A stretch of DNA of 10,371 bases, from NCBI GenBank assembly GCA_014885115.2, contig WKLE02003404.1, positions 1 through 10,371 of the forward strand. Direction: 5' to 3'. Source of the stretch: Asterionellopsis glacialis. Taxonomy: Eukaryota > Bacillariophyta > Plagiogrammaphyceae > Rhaphoneidales > Asterionellopsidaceae. The notes under the pieces were generated by a model. That model saw only the letters and a list, made by a program, of their open reading frames with translations, was not told where the DNA came from and searched no databases. Below, one piece after another: positions 1 to 6,840 of this stretch (the stretch's first letter is position 1; each line of letters starts with the position of its first letter). The position numbers and the translations under genes are program-made.

Positions 1-150
1 CTGAAATAATCCAACAGAAGAAGGAAAATTTTGTTTGTAACTGCTGTGTGATATGCGTTGAAATCAAATTTTGGAGTTTACGTAAAAAACGTAGAACGAA
101 ACTTGAGTACTGTATTGATGGGTATCTATAATCCATTGTGTCTTGAGATT

Positions 151-272
151 CAGTATAAATTACAAATTTGTAACCTAGGCTACAATAAATTACGTAAAAT
201 TGTATCTTAAGTTACAAATTGTAACCTAGGATGGCAGGTTCACTTTATGTGACATATAAATTGTAATCTAGT
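151..272. repeat. AT-rich short palindromic repeats
   Basis: Two near-copies of the same palindrome-plus-tail occur 51 bp apart. The first is TTACAAATTTGTAA (160-173) followed by CCTAGG (174-179). The second is GTTACAAATTGTAAC (211-225), overlapping CCTAGG (225-230). A degraded third match, AAATTGTAATCTAG, lies at 258-271. The first core is a perfect 14-bp palindrome and CCTAGG is itself palindromic. No coding or promoter role can be read. The repeats could be the remains of a small mobile element or simple duplication in AT-rich DNA. Confidence 0.6.
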
Positions 273-288
273 AGTGAATTTTTTTCAT

Positions 289-542
289 ATGTACTTTCAA
301 ATTCATATTTACAAAGACTCGCCGTTGGAAGGAAATACTGTATTTACACAGTCCTTGGAAATGGAATCTGCCCCTCCTCCCTCTCAATCGGCAGAGTCAA
401 ATTTGGAAATTGGAGATGACGTCACGAATGAGAACTCCCAAATTGAAAATTCCATCCAAAAAGACAACATTAACTGGGTGAAAAATAGGATTTTGACGAT
501 GACGTTGACAACCTCCTGGAGGAGTCTGATGATGACTTATGA
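289..542 (+). pseudogene. Frameshifted acidic ORF remnant, function unknown
   Basis: An open frame begins at an ATG at 289 (a GTG at 274 is in frame upstream) and reads a hydrophilic stretch containing MESAPPPSQSAESN and a run rich in Asn, Glu and Asp. Near 484-489, just after NWVKNR, the coding-like signal moves to another frame. That frame gives an acidic tail, DFDDDVDNLLEESDDDL, ending at a TGA at 540-542. The original frame continues to 576 with low-quality His/Tyr/Thr-rich sequence. The simplest reading is a small indel in the last part of a gene or of a transposon-encoded protein. I do not recognise the family. A short intron or pure chance are alternatives. No convincing coding sequence precedes it, so at most a C-terminal fragment is present. 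Confidence 0.3.
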
Positions 543-734
543 TCATCACCACTACATAACAACACACTATATATAAATATCTAACTAAAAGTAGTCTAAA
601 AGTGTAAGCCAGAGGCATCATTCTTTAGAAATACGTAAAAAAAAGTTGATTGAAAAAAATAGGTCCTAGACGGTTAAAATAATTAATATCTGAACAACCA
701 AAGGTCTCATCTGCACCTTTATTGTACTTTTAGT

Positions 735-820
735 TCTGTTACTTGATGGGGTAACAGAGTAAACAACACCTTAAGTCATTCAGATGACTTAAACGACAAT
801 CCTCCCCATGGTCAGGAGGA
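735..820. repeat. Three consecutive perfect hairpins
   Basis: Three perfect stem-loops lie within 86 bp. The first has arms 735-742 and 751-758 (TCTGTTAC/GTAACAGA, 8-nt loop). The second has arms 771-779 and 784-792 (TTAAGTCAT/ATGACTTAA, 4-nt loop). The third has arms 800-805 and 815-820 (TCCTCC/GGAGGA, 9-nt loop containing CCATGG). The stems read equally on both strands, so orientation is unknown. Confidence 0.6.
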
Positions 821-924
821 CAAAAATGTGTTTTTTGAAAAAAAAAATGCTAGAAAAGAACATGGCATTTTGAAAAAAAGGGCATATACGCCCAGGAGTG
901 AAAAGAGCGTGTACGACTACCTTA

Positions 925-1000
925 AAGAATTCTTATTCTGAGAATTCTTTTCTTGAATCTTGGCTTCTGGCCAGATGGCCAGATCTTCTTCAGATCTTCT
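925..1000. repeat. Cluster of short palindromes and direct repeats
   Basis: AAGAATTCTT (925-934) is a perfect palindrome, and AGAATTCTT recurs at 941-949. CTGGCCA (967-973) pairs with TGGCCAG (976-982) across a 2-nt spacer. CAGATCTTCT occurs twice, 11 nt apart (980-989 and 991-1000). This is simple-sequence duplication with no evident function. Confidence 0.5.
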
Positions 1001-1095
1001 CTACCATAAAACTAGAATTTGAAACTAGCTTATAATTTTCATCACCAAACAAAAGTCTTCTTTTCATTTGTGTGTTGATTGTCTGATTGTTGTGT

Positions 1096-1122
1096 TATGC
1101 TGCCATTGACACTGGCAGCATA
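1096..1122. repeat. 10-bp hairpin just upstream of the gag remnant
   Basis: TATGCTGCCA (1096-1105) and TGGCAGCATA (1113-1122) are perfect reverse complements with a 7-nt loop. The right arm resembles part of the 36-bp inverted repeat found at 2367-2402 and 3270-3305. The hairpin lies 12 bp before the first sense codon of the gag remnant. Confidence 0.55.
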
Positions 1123-1133
1123 GGGCATAGTAA

Positions 1134-1680
1134 TGTTACTCAGATTCTGAGACCATTGAAAAGAGAATCAAACAATTTGAGGATGGATCTGCTGAAGAGT
1201 GGATCCAGTGGAGGATTGAGTTTGCTGAGGTAGAGTGAGATTCTCCCCTCACCAAAGCCTCATCAAAAACCTCCATGGTGCTCACCCTTCTAAAGGGCAG
1301 AGCAAGGCAGCTGTTTCAAGAAGCCAATGCCAATTGACAGAGCAAAAATGCCAGCCTCAAGAAATCAGCTCAGAAAGATCCTGAACAGGTCTTTGAACTG
1401 GTACTGAACAACGTAGGTGAGAATTTTTTCTCATCTAGGCATGTGGCAAGACACCAAAAGAATTATCTTCACTATCACTTAGCAATGACCAAAGACTTCA
1501 CGTTGCAAGAGTTTGTCATGAGGCTTTGCCAGTTGAATGAATATTTGCCATATTTTCCAATGGATCACAACGGTAAAAAATTCAAAAATTCAACGATGAT
1601 GAGCTTGCGGACATCTTGGATCAAATTGTGGCATTTTGAATATTGCACAGACCTTTTGATTGGTTAAAAAATTTCAGCCC
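1134..1680 (+). pseudogene. gag: Ty3/gypsy-type gag (capsid region) remnant
   Basis: In one forward frame (first codon base divisible by 3) the sequence reads KQFEDGSAEEWIQWRIEFA, then TLLKGRARQLFQEANAN, then HYHLAMTKDFTLQEFVMRL and LNEYLPYFP. This FxDGxxEEW / LLKGxA / FVxRLxxLNxYLxxFP pattern is what I associate with gag capsid proteins of stramenopile gypsy-like elements. That attribution is from memory. The frame is broken by TGA at 1236-1238 and 1335-1337. A frameshift in the A-rich stretch near 1576-1590 moves the continuation (DDELADILDQIV) to another frame. No initiator ATG or zinc knuckle follows. The sense signal ends near 1670, where antisense protease sequence begins. This piece therefore lies head-on against the gag-protease remnant on the other strand. 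A general retrotransposon origin is fairly sure; the exact family is not. Confidence 0.7.
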
Positions 1681-1939
1681 TTGCTTTTCCAAACTGTCTT
1701 GGGTGCAGGTTTACACTTAAGCTTTTCAGTAAATTTCTTATTTTCATGGTGGCTGAAGTGCCTGAATCAAGTTTTACCTTAAGTGGTTTTGTCTTCTGCC
1801 TTTGTCCTTTACGTACTAGCGCTATTGCGACTGTAACTGGGCAAGTATGCCTGGTTTTGGGATTTTTCCTTGGGCTATGCAGGTCTCTGAAGGTATTGCA
1901 AGACAGGTGTATAGGCGTAGAGTAATTGTGTAAATGGTT
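1664..1939 (-). pseudogene. Retropepsin-like protease remnant
   Basis: On the minus strand one frame stays open from a TGA near 1970 to a TAA at 1664-1666. It contains KVKLDSGTSATMKI, with LDSGTSAT at 1748-1771. This matches the retroviral-type aspartic protease active site (hydrophobic residue, D-S/T-G-T/A/S), the catalytic aspartate being the D of DSG. It follows in the same frame after the Lys/Asp-rich segment of the gag-like remnant, which is the normal gag-to-protease order for Ty3/gypsy. The reading ends abruptly where the + strand gag remnant begins, and no RT follows. The flap region and the second conserved protease motif (the ILG-type sequence) are not recognisable. Alternative: a chance DSG motif. 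The in-frame context argues against that. Confidence 0.6.
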
Positions 1940-2366
1940 TTCTATGTTAGTTGCTATGGGGGTATTACCTCATTCTTCATGGCTATCAATACTTAAGGTG
2001 TCAAAGTTGAAGTTGTAGCATTGTTCTACATCACTATCAGTTTCATCAGATTTCTCATCAGTATCATCATGTTTATGCTTGTTTTTACTAGACGAGTCCT
2101 TCGTCAATAAGTCTTTGACTTGAACTGCAATGGCCTTCAAGTCCTGTTTGTCCTACTTATTGTAGCATGGATGGTTGTACTTAGGTTTTTCTTGCTTCTC
2201 CCATCTTTCTGGTGTTGGTCGATATGAGAACTGTTCTTATGAATCTTGCATTACTTGCGTTTGCCCTTGGGTGCCTTCTGGTCTTTAGGTTTATCCTTAC
2301 AAGCCAGCTTGTCCTTAGTCCTAGGGCCTGACGGACTTCCAGATGTTCCAGAAATTCCAGAAACAC
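1940..2366 (-). pseudogene. gag C-terminal / nucleocapsid-like remnant
   Basis: From 2366 leftwards the minus strand reads a Gly/Ser/Pro linker (SGISGTSGSPSGP). A Lys-rich basic stretch (TKDKLACKDKPKDQKAPKGK) follows, then a TAA at 2251-2253, then CKIHKNSSHIDQHQ. The last resembles a degenerate zinc-knuckle-like Cys/His motif preceded by a basic nucleic-acid-binding patch. A frameshift near 2195-2200 leads to KYNHPCYNK, a TAG, and a mixed Lys/Asp/Glu segment (KNKHKHDDTDEKSDETDSD). That segment runs to a TGA near 1970 and then into the protease frame. The order is that of the second half of a gypsy gag. The capsid half is missing at the right border, which coincides with the left 36-bp inverted repeat at 2367. 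The assignment rests on order and composition, because the zinc motif is not canonical. Confidence 0.5.
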
Positions 2367-2402
2367 TGGTAGTGCACTATGCTGACAGCAATATTGAATA
2401 GT
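2367..2402. repeat. Left arm of 36-bp inverted repeat
   Basis: Read inward from 2367, 33 of 36 bases equal the sequence read inward on the minus strand from 3305 to 3270. The shared core is TGCACTATGCTGACA followed by CAATATTGAA. It lies exactly at the edge of the gag C-terminal remnant. The two arms bound a 939-bp segment. Confidence 0.75.
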
Positions 2403-2506
2403 TAGGTGAAAATAGACTGAGTTTGTTAGAGTGAATAAATTATGAGCTATTTTAATTAGTTGCTAAAAATAGTTGACAATCTACGGATTTGTCTTCTTGA
2501 CCCAAT

Positions 2507-2863
2507 TGCAGTGTGGGATCCTACAGCCGATCTACTTAGAGTTTGGTTTCCAATGGAGTTCAGTTTTACCATGTGAACCAAACTCCCCGAGGCAGCCAAT
2601 GAGAGTCCACCAGACCGACACGTAATCGTGTTCTGGCATGAAACATCATGCTTCTGCTGCAGAGTGGATTTTGATACGCTTTGCTTGTGATGTCAGCATT
2701 TGCATGTACGCAGCGCATTACCACACGTTCTCGTCTGTCTGCTCAATGACATCATCACATCATCTCATCTGTCCTTGTCCATGATGTCATCATGTCACGG
2801 TATGTCCATACTATGGTTGATTGACATTATCACACCAGTCTTGCGACTCACCTACTGCACTCA
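2507..2863 (-). repeat. Possible LTR remnant
   Basis: Downstream of the integrase stop (TAA at 2897-2899, minus strand) comes ATGGGGG (minus strand at 2864-2870), a short polypurine-tract-like run. Immediately after it the minus strand reads TGAGTGCAG, and 357 bp later it reads CACTGCA, giving TG...CA ends. The position, just after pol, is where a 3' LTR should be. No second copy exists in the window and no primer-binding site follows convincingly, so the limits are tentative. The interval also holds a 17-bp imperfect inverted repeat and three TGATGTCA/TGACATCA octamers. Confidence 0.25.
2747..2797. repeat. Imperfect inverted repeat with TGATGTCA octamers
   Basis: The arms 2747-2763 and 2781-2797 are reverse complements at 15 of 17 positions, with a 17-nt loop. 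Each arm contains the octamer TGACATCA/TGATGTCA (2747-2754, 2782-2789). A further copy is at 2688-2695. The octamer differs by one base from the palindromic CRE/bZIP site TGACGTCA. A regulatory role in an LTR is inference only. Confidence 0.4.
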
Positions 2864-2896
2864 CCCCCATGTCCAGCAATCTAGTGCTTAGGATGT

Positions 2897-3262
2897 TTAT
2901 GCGGCAGTAGCAGCGTGGTAAGGCTTAACATGAAGAAAATGATTCTGTCGAGTACTGGTCTGCATTGCAAAGTTACGGTACTGTTACAGTGTACTTGATG
3001 CACTATAAATGGTCCATGGCTTGGTTGTTTGTATTTACGCAGATTGGACTTATTGTTTTCTAGTAGGGCTTTATCACCTACTTTATAATCGTGTTTGATT
3101 CTTTTAGCATTTTTGCGTTGATTGTTGCTATCTATCCTAGCTTGTTTCCTACTATGTATGTGTTCCCAGTTTGCTTCATGTTGAATGTTAAATATCATAT
3201 CTCTACCAAAAACTAGTTGGCCAGGCATTGCTTGGAGAGTAGTATAATAAGTGGAACGTACT
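2897..3262 (-). pseudogene. Truncated integrase C-terminal fragment (copy A)
   Basis: The minus strand reads TTLQAMPGQLVFGRDMIFN, the end of the integrase core. It continues through KHDYKVGDKALLENN to HGPFIVHQVHCNSTV, which contains a GPY/F-type module typical of Ty3/gypsy integrase C-termini. After LQCRPVLDR the reading shifts frame near 2940. The natural-looking ending HVKPYHAATAA then stops at TAA 2897-2899. Nothing upstream of about 3262 belongs to this copy: homology with copy B ends there, so the catalytic core and everything before it are missing. Copy A keeps a 38-nt stretch that copy B has lost, and differs from B at many residues. The two are diverged relatives or an old tandem duplication, not a recent one. 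Confidence 0.8.
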
Positions 3263-3269
3263 TTCTATC

Positions 3270-3305
3270 ACTTTTCAATATTGTTGTCAGCATAGTGCAG
3301 TACCA
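3270..3305. repeat. Right arm of 36-bp inverted repeat
   Basis: This is the reverse complement of 2367-2402, with three mismatches. Its outer part (about 3294-3305) overlaps the last integrase-like codons of copy B (minus strand CNGTALC), where B's alignment to copy A ends. The repeat could therefore come from a broken, inverted duplicate of integrase-proximal sequence and need not be a true transposon terminus. Confidence 0.75.
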
Positions 3306-4436
3306 TTGCAGTGTACCTGACATACTGTGAATGAACCATCAGGACGTTGCTCATATTTACATGGGTTGGACCAATTGTTTTCCAATAGGGCTTTATCACC
3401 TACTTTATAATTGTGTTCAATTCTCTTGTTTCCTACTCTGTATGTGTTCCCAGTTTGCTTTGTGTTGAATGTTAAATATCATATCTCTACCAAAAACTAG
3501 CTGGCCAGGTGTAGCTTGGAGAGTAGTATGATAAGTGGAATGTACGGCGTATGTGACAGCAGCCAATACACTGGCCCAAGGGTTTTCTTCAGTACTATGT
3601 TGTACCTTGTGCATTTGTACCATGTTACCCACTACTTGATGTATCCTCTCCATGTTGGCATTTGCCTGTGGGTTACGGGTAGTGATTGGTTTGCGCTTGA
3701 TGTGGTATTCATCATCTAGCATACTATGGAAGAAGTCCTTCATGAATTCCCTGCCTCGGTCAAAAGTGACTTGCACAGGCTTTAGGTATTATGCAAACCA
3801 CTGTTGTTCTACTATGTTTGCAATTTTGATACTGCTCCTTTTGGACCAAGGGGCAATCTTGAACTATCCTGTAGCCGGGTCAATCATGGTAATGCAGCAT
3901 AGGGTAAGATCCTTACAACCTTTTCTTTTGATAGTATAGGGTCCTATGAGATCTGCACATAGGTGGTCCCACGGTGTGGCTTCTGTGCCTTTTTCAGGCA
4001 GGTGTCTGTAGTTTTTACTTTGACTCTTGTTCAGTTGACAGGTGTGGCAAGTTTTGCAGTAGTTTGTTATGTGTTCATGTAGTTTGGGCCACCATAAGTG
4101 CTGTTGTATTGACTCTTTGATATGGGTCTTACCCAGATGACATAAGTACGTGTGGTACCATTGTACCATTTGCTTCTGTAGGGTTGATGGGACGCATATT
4201 TTATTTTTGTAGCATATAAGGCTGTAAGATTTTCCACCCCCATGAAATATGCATTTGGAGAAACCTTTCTTCTTAAGTGTGTCTTGTCTGAGTTGATTGT
4301 CCTTTAGTTGATGTTTAAGAATATCTGGGTAACTGAGGGGGAATCCCTTGTCACTATTGCTATGCTGAGGCATATTGAGGCAGTACATTTCTGCCATATC
4401 TTCATCAGTGATATAGCACTCCGGAATAGCTTCTAC
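3294..4436 (-). pseudogene. pol: Ty3/gypsy integrase (copy B), decayed
   Basis: Integrase inserts the retrotransposon cDNA into the host chromosome. Three parts are visible in order. First is an HHCC zinc finger: His at 4154 and 4139, with the CHTC cysteines at about 4049 and 4040 (29 residues between the second His and the first Cys). Next is the catalytic core, with Asp in ADLIGPY (3951-3953), Asp in VTFDRGREF (3759-3761) and Glu in NPQANANMERIH (3648-3650). All three DDE residues are kept, and 36 residues separate the second Asp from the Glu. Last is a C-terminal tail with NYKVGDKALLENN. It is broken by TAG at 3864-3866 and TAA at 3789-3791. A 38-nt deletion near 3425, relative to copy A, shifts the frame and gives a TAA at 3417-3419. 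After the shift the tail is still readable to CNGTALC at about 3294. The frame is shared with the RT and RNase H remnants upstream. Confidence 0.88.
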
Positions 4437-4793
4437 ATCAGGATCAAGTAGATAGAGGCGGGAGAGTGTGTCTGCCACTATGTTATGTTTGCCTTTTATA
4501 TAGGGTATTTCAGGTGCAAATTCTTCTACAAACCATCACCAGCCTGCATGGCATTTGGTTTGACATTTGTTGTAGGTTAGATTTTTATGGTCTGTATGTA
4601 TACTGATACGGTGACTGAGTAGGAGGTACCGGGACTCTCTGAGTACTTCCACGATTGATAATAGTTATCAATTGCGAGGGTTGTATTTAGTTTGGGTGTC
4701 AGTAAGTTTCCTACTGTAGAATACTATGGGCTTGTCATCTTGCATGATAATGGCCCCTAGTTGATACTTACTGGCATCAGTGTATATGTGGAA
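4437..4793 (-). pseudogene. pol: Ty3/gypsy RNase H domain, decayed
   Basis: The domain follows RT in the same frame. It begins at FHIYTDASKYQLGAI, whose Asp at 4776-4778 is a catalytic metal ligand. It passes IVFYSRKLT and SIHTDHKNLTY (Asp codon 4590-4592), and ends with IKGKHNIVADTLSRL, where the last conserved Asp is at 4470-4472. In the family, RNase H removes the RNA strand of the RNA-DNA hybrid during reverse transcription. Adjacent stops (TGA 4668-4670 and TAA 4665-4667) sit just before LLSIVEVL, where these enzymes normally carry the catalytic glutamate (a TEKEL-like motif), so that residue is gone. A further TGA is at 4536-4538 between two Trp codons. The domain order RT-RNase H-integrase excludes the Ty1/copia order. 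Confidence 0.87.
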
Positions 4794-5351
4794 AGGTTTG
4801 TTAAAGTCCAGGTAGGACAATAATACTTCTTTGGCTATAATTTTCTTTATGTTGTCAAAGGCTATTTGTTGTTCCTTTCCCCATTTGAACTTAACCCCTT
4901 TGCCTTGTAGCTTAGTTATAGGAGCCAGTACATGGGACCTATGTATCCACATTTACTTATAGTAGTTGACCATTCCTACAAAGGATCGTATCTTTTTTGT
5001 AGTCGTAGGGGGTGCTATGTTTAATATGGCAGAGACCTTATGGTTGATTTGCTTTATGCCCTTACGCCATATGTGGAATCCGAGATAGTCCGTTTGGGTT
5101 TGTCCAAAGAAGGACTTTTCTGCATTGACTTTAAGTCCTGCTTCCTGTAGTCTTTGTAGTACCAGGTCCATTTTGTGTATGTGATCTTTGAAATTGTCCA
5201 TTGTAAGGAGCAATAGATCATCAATGTACACGCGTACGAATTCCAGTCTGCACATAAGTTTGCTCATCTTCTCTTGGAAAATGTCCGCTGAACTTGCAAC
5301 TCCCATGGGTAGGCGTAGGTATTCATACTTGCCCCATGGTAGCACAAGCAA
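4794..5351 (-). pseudogene. pol: Ty3/gypsy reverse transcriptase, 5'-truncated
   Basis: The minus strand reads LPWGKYEYLRLPMGVASSA (RT motif region), then VYIDDLLLLT with the catalytic YIDD at 5217-5228, then LGFHIWRKGIKQ and IRSFVGMVNYY. The thumb/connection follows (HRSHVLAPITKL, FKWGKEQQIAFDNIKK). The enzyme would copy the element's RNA into cDNA. The finger subdomain and the first catalytic Asp region are missing. At about 5344-5348 there is an apparent extra 4 nt: the preceding codons (QCTI) are in a different frame from LPWG. Beyond about 5390 no RT motifs can be found. A TAA at 4953-4955 interrupts the frame between NYYK and MWIH. Apart from that stop, the same frame continues into RNase H and integrase with no indel for about 1.9 kb. 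Confidence 0.9.
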
Positions 5352-5640
5352 TTGTGCATTGTTTATGCAGCATAGTGCAAATCTTAATCTGTTTTTTCAA
5401 ACCAGTTCCAAACAGGTTCCAGAAAAGTGGTTCAGGACAATATCTAATGTTACAAGCCTCTGGATTTGTTGAGAGTAGTGCTTGGGTGGAATGTTTGCAG
5501 AGGCTGATTACAGTAGATATTTCATTTGAGGTGGCTGGGTTGGCCAACAGCTACCATGGCAAAACACTAGTAAAGTCAAAACGAGCCAGCTGGTGAACTG
5601 ACCTTGGGTCCCTACACCTGATTGTGAATGGACTCCAAGA
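5352..5640. other. Unassigned sequence upstream of the truncated RT
   Basis: On the minus strand this is where the RT fingers, protease and gag should lie, but no motif for them is readable. A 74-codon minus ORF (5547-5323) has no recognisable domain beyond its last residues, which join the RT signal out of frame. This is probably foreign flanking sequence or an over-decayed part of the element. Confidence 0.4.
5368..5379 (+). repeat. Recurring 12-mer CAGCATAGTGCA
   Basis: CAGCATAGTGCA is found here, at the broken 5' end of the RT remnant. It also occurs at 3288-3299, as its reverse complement at 2373-2384, and with one mismatch at 1116-1127. All four lie at or near borders of retroelement pieces. 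A looser match (CAGCATAGGGTA, from about 3896) sits inside integrase coding sequence, where it encodes LCC, so some copies may be coding coincidence. Confidence 0.35.
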
Positions 5641-6372
5641 GTGTAGATAATATTAAATATAAAAAATTGGTTATATTACTTGGTGTATTTGAAATGCAGC
5701 AAGAAAAGTAAAAAGATGTATTTGAGATACTAATGAATTAATGATATTATTTGAAAACGTATATATAATATAAATGATACAAGAGTCATGTGTCATGTGA
5801 GTAGATAGTGAGAGTAGGATTAATAATGGGTCATATGGTGTTATGATTATGCATATACAAAAAGCTCTATTTCATAAGCTTCCAAAATGACATCTTCTGT
5901 CAACTAAGTAAAATATAAGGTTCCTCAACCATGATATATATTTTAAATACTTCCACAATGTATTTTATGTCTGTTTGCTGCTGCTTCTCAATTTTATTAC
6001 ATATTATAAATAAAGTGGTTGAAAATAGTAGATAGTTACCATCAAATTATTTCCCCTTTTGCTAATGAACAAAGTTCAGAACAACTTTAAAGTGTTATTC
6101 TTAAAAGCAATGCCATGATTCCATGCACCTTAGATTTATTGTGCAGTAACTATAAATACTCTGGTACTAGTGCTGCTTATTATTATATCAGGAGAATAGC
6201 ATTATAATGCATTATATTCTGTTAGACTGTCTCCTCTCTTTTCTTCTGAATAATCTTCAAAATCAGAGAAACAATCAACCTGATACTTGATGATGTTCCT
6301 CATTTAAAAATTCAGTTCTTTGATTAGATTATGATAGAAGGACTTCTTCCTATGATCACTACTAGAAGATTC
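5641..6372. other. AT-rich non-coding stretch
   Basis: No ORF of useful length, repeat family or RNA gene was recognised on either strand. The sequence is strongly AT-rich, with runs such as ATATATAATATAAAT near 5760. It separates the retroelement graveyard from the region upstream of the intact gene. Confidence 0.5.
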
Positions 6373-6486
6373 TTACATATTCATTGGTTGATTTGTAGCT
6401 CCCATATTACCTGGGTTGTAAAACTTGGCCCACCATGTCCAGGCTGGATTATAATTTGGCGAGTCCAGATTTTGCCTTACTCGTGT

Positions 6487-6732
6487 ATTCCATTGATGAG
6501 ATAGTCAATGTATTGCACAAGACCAGTTGCTATAAAAATTTCACTTGAACCTCATTGATTCAATGCTCTATCAGAGATCCAAAACTGCAGGTCATCTTTG
6601 ACAAGAAGATGCATTCCATTGATGAGATAGTCGATGTATTGCACAAGACTACTTGATATAAAAATTCAATTGAACCTCATTGGTTCAATGCTCTATCAGA
6701 GATCCAAAACTGCAGGTCATCTTTGACAAGAA
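6487..6732. repeat. 126-bp tandem duplication, two copies
   Basis: ATTCCATTGATGAGATAGTC starts copy 1 at 6487. Copy 2 starts at 6613 and differs only at the A/G in the last four bases. The copies run to 6612 and about 6732. They differ at a few substitutions and one 1-nt gap in the T-run of AAAAATTT, so the duplication is moderately old. Copy 2 contains a perfect 8-bp hairpin (ATTGAACC 6670-6677, GGTTCAAT 6683-6690) that is imperfect in copy 1. On the minus strand a frame with LVQYIDYLINGM and VKDDLQFWISDRALNQ crosses the junction, because the 126-nt period keeps frame, but it stops after about 37 codons. Confidence 0.85.
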
Positions 6733-6840
6733 CATAATACCAAGGAAGGCAATCTAAAAGATAATTTAAAACCCTGCCTTTTAAGGTTGAATATTGTTAC
6801 ATTCATGTCATGCAACAAAGCTGAACATCATAACAATCAT

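Larger units (their letters stand above)
543..1133. other. Non-coding leader-like region rich in small inverted repeats
   Basis: No ORF of note is present on either strand. The region is AT-rich, with A-runs near 634-660 and 838-880, and carries several short hairpins listed separately. It directly precedes the + strand gag remnant, so it might hold a decayed LTR or 5' leader. No second LTR copy, primer-binding site or polypurine tract could be identified. Confidence 0.4.

Noticed and set aside
417..424. Perfect TGACGTCA site
   Set aside because: It is a single occurrence inside a coding-like stretch with no promoter context, so probably chance.
397..621. Minus-strand 74-codon ORF
   Set aside because: It is antisense to the acidic ORF remnant, with no domain and composition explained by the opposite strand.
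2490..2506. Primer-binding site after the proposed LTR end (minus strand TGGGTCAAGAAG)
   Set aside because: The complementary tRNA 3' end would need a T-arm that does not fit the usual consensus, so no primer tRNA can be proposed.
2700..2891. + strand 63-codon ORF in the LTR-like stretch
   Set aside because: It is short, Ser/His-rich from ATCATC repeats, without homology signals, and overlaps the probable non-coding LTR region.
3864..5351. Ty1/copia classification
   Set aside because: RT and RNase H precede integrase, the reverse of the copia order, and the integrase tail has a GPY/F-type module typical of Ty3/gypsy.
5188..5596. Two + strand ORFs over the RT region
   Set aside because: They are antisense to the RT remnant and its flank, with no domain signal.
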